From CAZART01 sp964487555 (GTDB lineage Bacteria > Bacteroidota > Rhodothermia > Rhodothermales > VXPQ01), in contig CAZART010000199.1 of assembly GCA_964487555.1 (NCBI GenBank), positions 1 through 6,615 on the forward strand: a stretch of 6,615 nt of DNA. The letters run 5' to 3'. Every line of letters begins with the position of its first letter. Position 1 is the stretch's first letter. This document shows, one piece after another, positions 1 through 5,173 of this stretch. The position numbers and the translations under genes are program-made. The notes under the pieces were generated by a model, which saw only the letters and a list, made by a program, of their open reading frames with translations, did no database searches and had not been told where the DNA came from.

Positions 1-901
1 CCCCGGACTATGTCACCTTTCAGAACTGCGATCTGCAAATTGCTGGACGACAAAACCTACCGCCTGGATTATGGCGCGGCAGCGTTGTTGAAGGATATCG
101 GACGGGTGACAAGGAGGTGGTTCTTCGTCGACAACCAAATCTAGCATGAGGTTTGGATTTGCTTCGAGTTCCATACCACGTCGCCATCCCGATAAGACAA
201 ATTTTGCGATGTTCGAACGACTACGAACCACAACAAGTCCCTCCGCAGGCTCGAATTCGAGAACCTCAACTTGCGACGGAAGACGGAGCTGCGGTCGGAT
301 AGCAGATGCCAATGCAGCAGCGACATGAAGCCGTCGGTGACGATCCTTGCGGGCCCAGTCGTGAAGAATTGATAGGGCGCGATTGAAGTTCAGTGGCAGA
401 TGTGCAGGTTCAAGATCGGCCGGCTGATTGTAGGGCTGTATTGTCTCTACGAATTCACGCTGATCTGCAGTCAGCCCTTCAAGCCTGCCAGTCGATTTCT
501 TGAATTCGGCGTATGTCGGGCAAACTGGAAACTCTAGTTTACGCGCATGAGGTGGTGGTCGTCGTCCGGTGTTTAGACAAGCCGCCTCGTATACAACCGC
601 ATCGAGGGCTGCTCTGGCATGGTATAGGAATTCGCCCAGATCTAGCGCAATAGCTTGAGGAAACGATCTGACCTGTTCGATCCACAAACTTCCAGTACCG
701 TCATCCTTTACAAATGCGTGCGATTCGAAAGGATCGCCATCGATATAGTCGTTCCACGCGCCAGCGATGTCGTTGAGTCGTGCTGAAGCACGCTCTATTC
801 GCGAAAGACAGACTTCGAATGCGGAGAAGTCCACAACGTGTAACCTGATCTTCAGCGATTGGATGCGAGCATACGGATTCGAGCGTTCGGGGCGCACATA
901 A
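1..901 (-). other. Integron gene cassette A (partial, downstream end outside window)
   Basis: On the minus strand this cassette starts immediately after the G of the core site GTTATGT (902-896). It contains one gene reading away from that junction. A cassette starting TTATGT should end with an R'' core close to ACATAAC. No such core is present in the 12 bases after the gene's stop codon, so its attC must lie beyond the left window edge. The boundary is inferred from the attC at 896-1015; the content is directly visible. Confidence 0.7.
13..834 (-). CDS. Conserved hypothetical protein, cassette A gene
   Basis: Function unknown. The frame is open up to an ATG at 1002, but codons 1-35 from that ATG translate the attC recombination site. 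The first 35 residues are Arg/Pro-rich and unlike the rest, so I reject that start. In-frame GTG codons inside the cassette are at 897 and 834. I prefer 834 (273 aa): it has an AGG nine bases upstream and precedes the conserved-looking region (FEVCLSRIERA) by a few residues; 897 remains possible. The pattern 'GEFLYHARAALDAVVYEA', then 'LEFPV', 'IQPYNQ' and 'LSILHDWARKDRHRRLHVA' matches a widespread uncharacterised soluble family usually read as LRSALDHL...FP...QPY...L..L...DKHR.L. That recognition is from memory, not a search. There is no signal peptide or membrane segment. It is the only gene of its cassette, and no promoter is obvious between the attC and the gene. Confidence 0.75.
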   Translation of the reverse strand: MDFSAFEVCLSRIERASARLNDIAGAWNDYIDGDPFESHAFVKDDGTGSLWIEQVRSFPQAIALDLGEFLYHARAALDAVVYEAACLNTGRRPPPHARKLEFPVCPTYAEFKKSTGRLEGLTADQREFVETIQPYNQPADLEPAHLPLNFNRALSILHDWARKDRHRRLHVAAALASAIRPQLRLPSQVEVLEFEPAEGLVVVRSRSNIAKFVLSGWRRGMELEANPNLMLDLVVDEEPPPCHPSDILQQRCRAIIQAVGFVVQQFADRSSER

Positions 902-1015
902 CGGCTTGGCAATAAGCGGTAGGCCCAATGCCGTCGCCTGGGAAGTTTATGGAAGCGAGGCACTCGGTGCAGCGGAACGGCTGTGCGCCTGTCCGCCTTC
1001 ATTGCATTGTTAGCA
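896..1015 (-). other. attC recombination site of cassette B (attC-1)
   Basis: Read on the minus strand: R'' core TGCTAAC (1015-1009), L'' arm (1008-987, AATGCAATGAAGGCGGACAG...), a 62-nt variable centre, L' arm (924-903) and R' core GTTATGT (902-896). The two 22-nt arms pair as an imperfect stem: GCAAT, AA, GCGG and AGGC blocks are shared, with a bulged G in the L'' arm. Those bulges, the ~120-bp length and the TAACAATGC start are typical of attC sites. Recombination would occur between G902 and T901. R' departs from the GTTRRRY consensus at one position (T898) and R'' at its first two. The site overlaps the over-long ORF start at 1002, and cassette A begins directly after it. Confidence 0.8.
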
Positions 1016-1086
1016 CGCGCACTTCCAAAAATTCGACAGGCTAGGGGTGCGACGTTGCGAACCGCAAGAAATCGGAACCGAAGTCA

Positions 1087-1482
1087 TTAAGCAGTGGCAC
1101 AATACTGAATCCAGTACTGTTGGAGTTTTCCTTCCGGCACGTCTCCATTAAGATCATAAATGCGACTCAATTCTCTACAAATGCATCTCTTCACTGCCTC
1201 CGTTGCGTCATCAATTTCCGAGGGGAGATACTCCTCATCGTTCAGAACTCGTTCATATCGTTTCCAGCAGGTATTGACGCGTTCGATCATCTTGTCTAGT
1301 ACCGCCCCGGGGATTAGCGATTCCAGAATTTCTCCCTCCCGCACGACTTGGGGATTCGTCTGCTCGGCGCGCATCGTCGATGAAAATCGATTCGCCGCAG
1401 CTCTACTGTCTCGAACAGCAACCCAAGTCTGAATGGCTTGCATTACCGCCGCGACGCCAGCAATAAAAGTTGCAGGATCCAT
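1087..1482 (-). CDS. Small hypothetical protein, cassette B gene
   Basis: Function not recognised. The ORF is open up to an ATG at 1608 (173 aa), but the ATG at 1482 has a good ribosome site, GAGGA at 1495-1491 with eight bases of spacing; the 1608 ATG has none. The 1482 start gives 131 aa beginning MDPATFIAGVAAVMQAIQTW. Residues 4-22 are hydrophobic or amphipathic and may be a membrane-associating helix. The rest is charged and largely helical-looking: 'ESLIPGAVLDKMIERVNTCWKRYERVL', then 'EEYLPSEIDDATEAVKRCICRELSRIYDLNG'. Three cysteines are present before the C-terminal CATA. It is the only gene of cassette B, and its stop lies about 70 bases before the attC. The IS66 insertion is upstream and does not break the frame. 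Confidence 0.7.
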   Translation of the reverse strand: MDPATFIAGVAAVMQAIQTWVAVRDSRAAANRFSSTMRAEQTNPQVVREGEILESLIPGAVLDKMIERVNTCWKRYERVLNDEEYLPSEIDDATEAVKRCICRELSRIYDLNGDVPEGKLQQYWIQYCATA

Positions 1483-1645
1483 TTCCTTGTTCCTCTTCCT
1501 TCCAAATGGCGAAAGACTAATTAATCTCGATACTACATCACGTATCACCTTTCGGATTAACGATAGGAAACCACCATATGTATCGAACCTATCGTCTATC
1601 TGCGGCATATCGGGACGAGATCCGCCTCAAAAAACATACGTGTGG

Positions 1646-1674
1646 AATATAGGTCTGACACATCCCGGATCCAA
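1646..1674 (-). promoter_or_regulatory. Possible sigma70-type promoter for the cassette B gene
   Basis: On the minus strand, TTGGAT (1674-1669) and TATATT (1651-1646) are separated by exactly 17 bases. The -10 matches 5 of 6 consensus bases, but the -35 only 3 of 6. It lies between the IS66 element and the cassette B gene, so it could keep the gene expressed after the insertion. Transcription would begin near 1640, giving a leader of roughly 150 nt to the preferred start at 1482. This is a pattern match only. Confidence 0.3.
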
Positions 1675-1788
1675 CGGCCCTGTAGAATGACGTATGCTTA
1701 GTCTGCACGCAAATATACTTGGGCGGACAGTCTAGAGAACCGTGCGCAGATAACCTATGTACGCAGATTTGACCGGATGCCAGTTGTG

Positions 1789-1796
1789 GTCTGGCT
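1789..1796. repeat. 8-bp target-site duplication, left copy
   Basis: GTCTGGCT lies directly outside the left IS66 terminus and is identical to 4116-4123. Eight base pairs is the duplication length characteristic of the IS66 family. Confidence 0.93.
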
Positions 1797-1820
1797 GTAT
1801 CCGTCCGCTGAACTACACCT
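1797..1820. repeat. IS66 terminal inverted repeat, tnpC end
   Basis: GTATCCGTCCGCTGAAC followed by TACACCT. Compared with the reverse complement of 4092-4115, the first 17 positions match at 14 and all 24 at 18. The inner part includes the tnpC stop codon (TAG, plus-strand CTA at 1813-1815), so the gene runs right into the element's end. Confidence 0.9.
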
Positions 1821-3321
1821 TGATGGTCTTCCAGCGGTGCGGTAGCATCTCACCAATGAGTTTGTGCGGATGGGTCGGTATGCGGGTCAGCACGTCGGTC
1901 ATCCAGGCGTGAGGATTGACCTCGTGCTTTTTGCACGTCGCCAGGAGTGAGTAGATCACGGCCGCGCGCTGGGCAGCCTCGTGGGATCCCGCGAAGAGGT
2001 AATTACGCCTGCCGAGGGCGATCGGCCGGATGGCATTTTCCACCAAGTTGTTGTCGATTTCCACGTGGCCGTCTTCGGCGTAGCGGGTCAGCTTCTCCCA
2101 GCGGACGAGGCTGTAATAGACGGCCTGGCCCCACGGACTCTTCGGCAGCCCGCGGTTTGTCTCAAGCCATGCCTTGAAGCGCTCGAGGATTGGCACGGCG
2201 CGCTCCTGACGAACCTTCCGCCGGTTCTCCGGAGAGGGATCCGTCTCGCGTAAGAAGCGCTCAATCTCGTAGAGCTCCTGGATTTCCTCGAGCGCGTGGG
2301 GCGCTTTGTCCGGGGCGTTTTTGAGCGCATCAAAGAAGTAGCGCCGCGCATGAGCCCAGCACGCATACGTCGTGATGCCGCTTCGAAGGTCGTAATGATC
2401 GTAGACTTTATATCCGTCGCTCTGCAGAGCGCCCGCATACTTCTCAAGCAGTTGGCCGGGGCCTTCGCTGTCCCGCCCCCGCTGATAATCCATCACCACG
2501 AGCCCGTCCCGCGGCGCATGGTAGACCCAGTAGTATCCCCGGTGCGTCTGGCTCTTCTTCGCGGGATCCTGCACCTGGATCGGCGTCTCGTCGGCCTGGA
2601 TGTAGCCGCTCTTGAGCACCTCGGCGGTGAGCGCTCCGTAGAGCGGTTCGAGCAGGTCCGCCGCTGCGGCAACCCAGCCGCCCACCGTCGAGGAGGCGAG
2701 CTTGATGCCGTCCCGTTTGAAGCGCTGGAGCTGCCGGTAGACAGGCATATGGTCCACGTACTTCTCGATGACCACGTGGGCGAGGAGGCCCGGTTCGGCG
2801 ATGCCCTTATCGATCGGGCGAGCGGGAAGTGCCGCGATGATGACGCCGCGGTCTTCGTTCGCAGGATCGACGTATTTCGGCCGCACCCGGCACTTGACCA
2901 CCAGCTTGGGCGGCCGGTAGTCGAGCGTCTCGGTGACCTCTTCGCCGATTTTCTTGAGAAGCGCGACGTCCACGTCGGGCTCAATCACGACGACTTCCCG
3001 CGGCAGATGGGCCGGAAGGTCCTGGCGCACGGGCTTGCGCCGAGCGCGCTCGTAGGCGACCGTCTCCTTGGCAACCGGTGCCTCTATCTCAACGGACCCT
3101 CCCTCGAAGAGCGGCAGCTGGTCGCCCGTCGCCTCCGGCACGAAGCGCTCGCTCTTCGCGCCGAAGAGAAGCCGCTTGATCTGATCGAGTTCGTGGCGCG
3201 TCTGCGCCAGCTCCTCCCGCAGCTCGCGCGCCTCGTCTTCGGCGGCCACGACGCGCCGGTGAAGCGCCTCGTTTTCGCTTCGTAGGGCCATTAGTTCTGC
3301 GTTGTGCGCGTCGACGTGCAT
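1813..3321 (-). CDS. tnpC: IS66 transposase TnpC (DDE)
   Basis: The 502-aa catalytic transposase of the IS66 element; it cuts and joins the element ends. Residues ~8-55 form a leucine-rich coiled coil (LRSENEALHRRV ... QIKRLLFGAKSERF), as in the IS66 leucine-zipper domain. Residues ~105-150 occupy the position of the family zinc ribbon but contain no CxxC pairs, so zinc binding looks lost, as in some IS66 branches. The catalytic core has D244 (YIQADETPIQV), D302 (LQSDGYKVYDHY) and E428 (NNLVENAIRPIALGRRN), with CWAHARR at 321-327 between. The IS66 C-terminal segment (SLLATCKKHEVNPHAWMTDVL) follows at ~458-480. Length is normal and the frame intact. The ATG at 3321 has no strong Shine-Dalgarno sequence; it lies 60 nt after tnpB, so translation may be coupled or weak. 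Confidence 0.97.
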   Translation of the reverse strand: MHVDAHNAELMALRSENEALHRRVVAAEDEARELREELAQTRHELDQIKRLLFGAKSERFVPEATGDQLPLFEGGSVEIEAPVAKETVAYERARRKPVRQDLPAHLPREVVVIEPDVDVALLKKIGEEVTETLDYRPPKLVVKCRVRPKYVDPANEDRGVIIAALPARPIDKGIAEPGLLAHVVIEKYVDHMPVYRQLQRFKRDGIKLASSTVGGWVAAAADLLEPLYGALTAEVLKSGYIQADETPIQVQDPAKKSQTHRGYYWVYHAPRDGLVVMDYQRGRDSEGPGQLLEKYAGALQSDGYKVYDHYDLRSGITTYACWAHARRYFFDALKNAPDKAPHALEEIQELYEIERFLRETDPSPENRRKVRQERAVPILERFKAWLETNRGLPKSPWGQAVYYSLVRWEKLTRYAEDGHVEIDNNLVENAIRPIALGRRNYLFAGSHEAAQRAAVIYSLLATCKKHEVNPHAWMTDVLTRIPTHPHKLIGEMLPHRWKTIKV

Positions 3322-3381
3322 GACAGAAGATACATCGGAGTTGCGGATAGTAGCACTCAGAATCGCATTATTGTAGCATGT

Positions 3382-3735
3382 TTATTTATCCACAAGTGGT
3401 TGCATATATCGCTTGCGATAGCGGATAGATTTAAGCGCAACGCCCTCGAGCATGAAGACAAGCTGTTGCCACGTAAGCACACCGTCGCGAGCCCCCGAGG
3501 GGAGTTCGAAGGTGCCTTCCTCAAGACGCTTGTAATAGAGCACGAACCCGCTGCGATCCCACACCAGGAGCTTCACGTGCGTGCGGCGGCGGTTGAGAAA
3601 GACGAAGACGTCGCCGGAGAGCGGATCGCGCTTCAGGCCGCCGGTGACGAGCCCGCAGAGGCCGTCGAACGACTTGCGCATGTCGGCCGGCTCCCGGTAG
3701 AGGAAGTAGCGCTGCGCAGGGCCGAAGGTGATCAT
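3382..3735 (-). CDS. tnpB: IS66 accessory protein TnpB (Orf2)
   Basis: A 117-aa protein with the hallmark IS66 Orf2 motifs: 'REPADMRKSFDGLCGLV' (residues 15-31), 'GDVFVFLNRRRTHVKLLVWDRSGFVLYYKRLEEGTFELP' (41-79), and 'LTWQQLVFMLEGV' near the end. It is required with TnpA and TnpC for transposition in characterised IS66 members, but its biochemical role is poorly defined. Its ATG overlaps the end of tnpA by four bases (ATGA at 3735-3732), a layout that implies translational coupling. Full length, no disruption. Confidence 0.96.
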   Translation of the reverse strand: MITFGPAQRYFLYREPADMRKSFDGLCGLVTGGLKRDPLSGDVFVFLNRRRTHVKLLVWDRSGFVLYYKRLEEGTFELPSGARDGVLTWQQLVFMLEGVALKSIRYRKRYMQPLVDK

Positions 3736-4043
3736 GCGATGCGGCGACCGAAGCTGAGGAGGCGCTCTAGATCCGTCGGCGCCGGCGTCGCAAAGAGCCG
3801 AAGCCGAACGCCGTGCGGATAGACCAGCTCCATCACGGCGTGATCGGCGGCCGCCACCGGCGGGATGATCTCCACAAATGCGCCAGCCTCGGGCGTTCTC
3901 TCACGCCGGTATTTGCTCAGCCAGTAGCCGAGCACCGTCTCCGATATGCCGTGCGCTGCGCAAAATGCCTTCTTCGTCTGATCGCGTTCGAGATACGCCT
4001 CGATAAGCGGATACATCTCCGCGGAGGTTCTGAATTTTGCCAT
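3732..4043 (-). CDS. tnpA: IS66 accessory protein TnpA (Orf1), helix-turn-helix
   Basis: A 103-aa protein starting MAKFRTSAEMYPLIEAYL. Residues ~8-45 form a transposase-type helix-turn-helix (EAYLERDQTKKAFCAAHGISETVLGYWLSKYRRE). This is followed by the usual IS66 Orf1 tail containing 'AVMELVYPHGVRLRLF', and the protein ends 'LERLLSFGRRIA'. The ATG at 4043 was chosen because AAGGAG (4054-4049) stands five bases upstream. The in-frame ATG at 4076 would lie at the edge of an inverted repeat and has no ribosome site. First gene of the tnpA-tnpB-tnpC operon, overlapping tnpB by four bases. Likely DNA-binding; the exact role in IS66 transposition is not established. Confidence 0.93.
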   Translation of the reverse strand: MAKFRTSAEMYPLIEAYLERDQTKKAFCAAHGISETVLGYWLSKYRRERTPEAGAFVEIIPPVAAADHAVMELVYPHGVRLRLFATPAPTDLERLLSFGRRIA

Positions 4044-4048
4044 GGGAT

Positions 4049-4076
4049 CTCCTTTTTGATCCCAATCTCGGATCAA
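4049..4076 (-). promoter_or_regulatory. tnpA ribosome-binding site with adjacent hairpin
   Basis: A perfect 7-bp inverted repeat, TTGATCC / GGATCAA (4056-4062 and 4070-4076) with a 7-nt loop, sits one base upstream of the AAGGAG ribosome site (4054-4049) of tnpA. In mRNA it would form a hairpin abutting the ribosome site. This may limit tnpA translation or act as an operator for the helix-turn-helix protein TnpA. The repeat and its spacing are seen; the role is inferred. Confidence 0.45.
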
Positions 4077-4091
4077 TCGAGGACGGCGAAA

Positions 4092-4115
4092 AGATGGGGT
4101 TCACCGTGCGGATAC
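4092..4115. repeat. IS66 terminal inverted repeat, tnpA end
   Basis: The plus strand ends GTTCACCGTGCGGATAC (4099-4115). Its reverse complement begins GTATCCGCACGGTGAAC and matches the other end at 14 of 17 positions. The direct repeat GTCTGGCT follows at once. Confidence 0.9.
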
Positions 4116-4123
4116 GTCTGGCT
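4116..4123. repeat. 8-bp target-site duplication, right copy
   Basis: GTCTGGCT, identical to 1789-1796, immediately outside the right IS66 terminus. Confidence 0.93.
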
Positions 4124-4140
4124 GCGCGTTTCAATAGTCG

Positions 4141-4261
4141 TGCTAACGGCTGGCACTCAACGGCGCCGCCGCTAATTCGTTTAGTTGAAGAAATGTAGAC
4201 GCCAACCTCTCTCGAGGCAACTCCGCTCATGGCGGCGTCCGATTGAAGTGCATGGTTAAGC
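4141..4261 (-). other. attC recombination site of cassette C (attC-2)
   Basis: Read on the minus strand: R'' core GCTTAAC (4261-4255, a perfect RYYYAAC), L'' arm (4254-4231) containing CACTTCAATCGGACGCC, a 60-nt centre, L' arm (4170-4148) containing GGCGCCGTTGAGTGCC, and R' core GTTAGCA (4147-4141). The arms pair over most of their length. L'' carries unpaired extra bases (CTTCAATCGGACGCC against CTCAACGGCGCC), the asymmetry that sets attC polarity, and this agrees with genes on the minus strand. The L'' wording resembles that of known attC sites such as those of aadA cassettes. Cassette B starts after G4147. Confidence 0.85.
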
Positions 4262-4295
4262 CGCGGCGTGTCCCAGGTTGCCAAGTGTAAGGTTT

Positions 4296-4562
4296 CTAAA
4301 AGAGCTGCACTTCACGCCTACGGCTTCTATCAGACGCATAGTTCTCGCTCGGTCGAAGTAAACCGCAGATGCGCATCAGATCACCTGATGGCAGCACGTC
4401 AACGAATACAGCGAGCGCCGAAGCGCCGTCGCCCGGAGGACGCCAGCCATGACCGCTCTCAAATGACAAACAAATCGAGCGCCCGCAGCGTGTCCGGCAC
4501 TGAACCATCAGAGGCAGCCCGGCGGGCACGACGAGGTCTCGAGGTCGTGCCCAATCGGGCAT
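4296..4562 (-). CDS. Doubtful 88-codon ORF in cassette C
   Basis: Not recognised. It is the only minus-strand ORF entirely inside cassette C and ends 35 bases before attC-2, the usual place for a cassette gene to end. Against it: the translation is rich in Arg, Pro and Gly with no domain pattern, there is no clear ribosome site before the ATG at 4562, and a 9-bp inverted repeat lies inside its first codons. Internal ATG codons could also start a shorter product. Confidence 0.2.
   Translation of the reverse strand: MPDWARPRDLVVPAGLPLMVQCRTRCGRSICLSFESGHGWRPPGDGASALAVFVDVLPSGDLMRICGLLRPSENYASDRSRRREVQLF
4524..4552. repeat. Perfect 9-bp inverted repeat
   Basis: GGGCACGAC (4524-4532) and GTCGTGCCC (4544-4552) enclose an 11-nt loop. 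A second small hairpin, GCCC-AATC-GGGC, overlaps its right edge at 4549-4560. There is no T-run on either side, so it is not a typical intrinsic terminator. It lies in the upstream half of cassette C. Confidence 0.6.
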
Positions 4563-4780
4563 GCCGAAGCGAGGCGCTTGGATGGCAGGCCGTATCAGCG
4601 CTCCCCAACCGCCAAAGTCACCCGAGCACCCACCGACGTTTCCGCACTGCCTCTCAGACGGGCGAGCCTCCGTCCGGTGCCGTGCTCTTGACGGCAGATC
4701 CTGTTCGGATGGCCGCCATCTTCAGGACGGCGTTCCGGGCACAACGTCAAAACTTGGTACAGGACACGAATCTCGTAGCG

Positions 4781-4787
4781 GCTTAAC
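4781..4787 (-). other. Putative cassette C start junction (core site GTTAAGC)
   Basis: The minus-strand heptamer fits GTTRRRY perfectly and is the exact reverse complement of the R'' core of attC-2, as expected for the two ends of one cassette. It is preceded by GCGCGGTTGAAGACAT, which resembles an attC L' arm. A convincing R''-L'' partner was not found. The best candidates, ACTCAAC (4931-4925) and CTCAACCCGCC nearby, pair poorly. It could instead be an attI remnant, a degenerate attC or chance. Confidence 0.4.
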
Positions 4788-5034
4788 ATGTCTTCAACCG
4801 CGCTCGTTTCCAGCGCTGTCGGCACTTTTACGGTAGCTAGGGGAAGGAAATATCGCGCTGACGAGGGCGAATGGCAATCGACGGAAATATCCAGGAATGA
4901 GGAAGCTGGATCGGTGTAGCGGCGGGTTGAGTAGGTGCCGTTTCCGAATGGAATCGCGGCGAACGTGCTGAATTGAAGGGGATTGTGCCGTGTATCGTTG
5001 ACGGATGGCGTCGCATATCCGGAATCGGGAGATT

Positions 5035-5065
5035 CGATTCGCGCGCATGCGGCGTGCGCGAATCG
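5035..5065. repeat. Perfect 10-bp inverted repeat
   Basis: CGATTCGCGC (5035-5044) and GCGCGAATCG (5056-5065) flank an 11-nt loop. The stem would be very stable. No T-run follows on either strand. It is in the gene-free stretch downstream of the ABC permease gene; an operator, a processing hairpin or a recombination-related structure are all possible. Confidence 0.6.
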
Positions 5066-5173
5066 CTGAGACGAGATCGCTGATGATATGTGCCGGCGCG
5101 GCGATGGAAAGCGGAACGGCGCCGCGGGGGAGGCAGCTCGAATGTAGACGACGGCGCGGACCTCGACCGATCA

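Larger units (their letters stand above)
1797..4115 (-). mobile_element. Complete IS66-family insertion sequence (2319 bp)
   Basis: The element is bounded by imperfect terminal inverted repeats starting GTATCCG and flanked by perfect 8-bp direct repeats GTCTGGCT (1789-1796 and 4116-4123). It carries the three-gene IS66 set tnpA-tnpB-tnpC in the standard order, all on the minus strand and all without frameshifts or internal stops. The catalytic DDE residues are present in TnpC. Identical target duplications and intact genes suggest a fairly recent and possibly still active insertion. It lies inside integron cassette B, 23 nt after the cassette's start, in the same orientation as the array. Confidence 0.95.
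902..4146 (-). other. Integron gene cassette B, interrupted by IS66
   Basis: The cassette runs on the minus strand from T4146, following the G of core GTTAGCA at 4147-4141, to G902 at the end of attC-1. The first six bases, TTAGCA, are exactly complementary to the end of its R'' core TGCTAAC (1015-1009), as required for one circularisable cassette. Removing the IS66 element and one copy of the 8-bp duplication leaves a 918-bp cassette with a single gene at 1087-1482. The IS lies 23 nt into the cassette, upstream of the gene, so the coding region and attC are intact. Confidence 0.72.
4147..4786 (-). other. Integron gene cassette C, possibly without a real gene
   Basis: The downstream boundary is fixed by attC-2. 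The upstream boundary is placed at the minus-strand heptamer GTTAAGC (4787-4781), the exact complement of the cassette's R'' core GCTTAAC, as a single circularisable cassette requires. This gives 640 bp. A paired attC or attI on the far side of that heptamer could not be demonstrated, so this boundary is inferred. The only minus-strand ORF lying wholly inside (4296-4562) is weak, so the cassette may be ORF-less or carry a decayed gene. Confidence 0.5.

Noticed and set aside
1087..1608. 173-aa version of the cassette B protein starting at 1608
   Set aside because: No Shine-Dalgarno before 1608, whereas GAGGA precedes the ATG at 1482 at good spacing. The possible promoter at 1646-1674 leaves some doubt.
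2296..3285. 329-codon plus-strand ORF opposite tnpC
   Set aside because: Mirror frame of the IS66 transposase, which has all its family motifs on the minus strand.
3732..4076. Longer tnpA start at 4076
   Set aside because: It has no ribosome site; the ATG at 4043 has AAGGAG five bases upstream.
896..4261. Reading both attC sites in the plus orientation
   Set aside because: The R' core GTTAAGC at 4255 fits consensus better on the plus strand, but in both sites the extra unpaired bases lie in the arm that is L'' on the minus strand, and both cassette genes are on the minus strand.
4268..4786. 172-codon plus-strand ORF across cassette C
   Set aside because: Arg/Ser/Ala-rich without motifs or ribosome site, opposite to the cassette polarity, starting next to the R'' core and ending on the TAA of the junction heptamer.
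4781..4946. A complete third attC upstream of cassette C
   Set aside because: The R' side looks right (GTTAAGC after GGTTGAAG), but the possible R'' cores (ACTCAAC or CGGAAAC) have L'' arms that pair poorly and the length would be 150-166 bp; kept only as a putative junction.
4794..5048. 84-codon minus-strand ORF between the array and the permease
   Set aside because: Arg/Ser/Pro-rich, no motif, begins inside a hairpin arm, and has no ribosome site.
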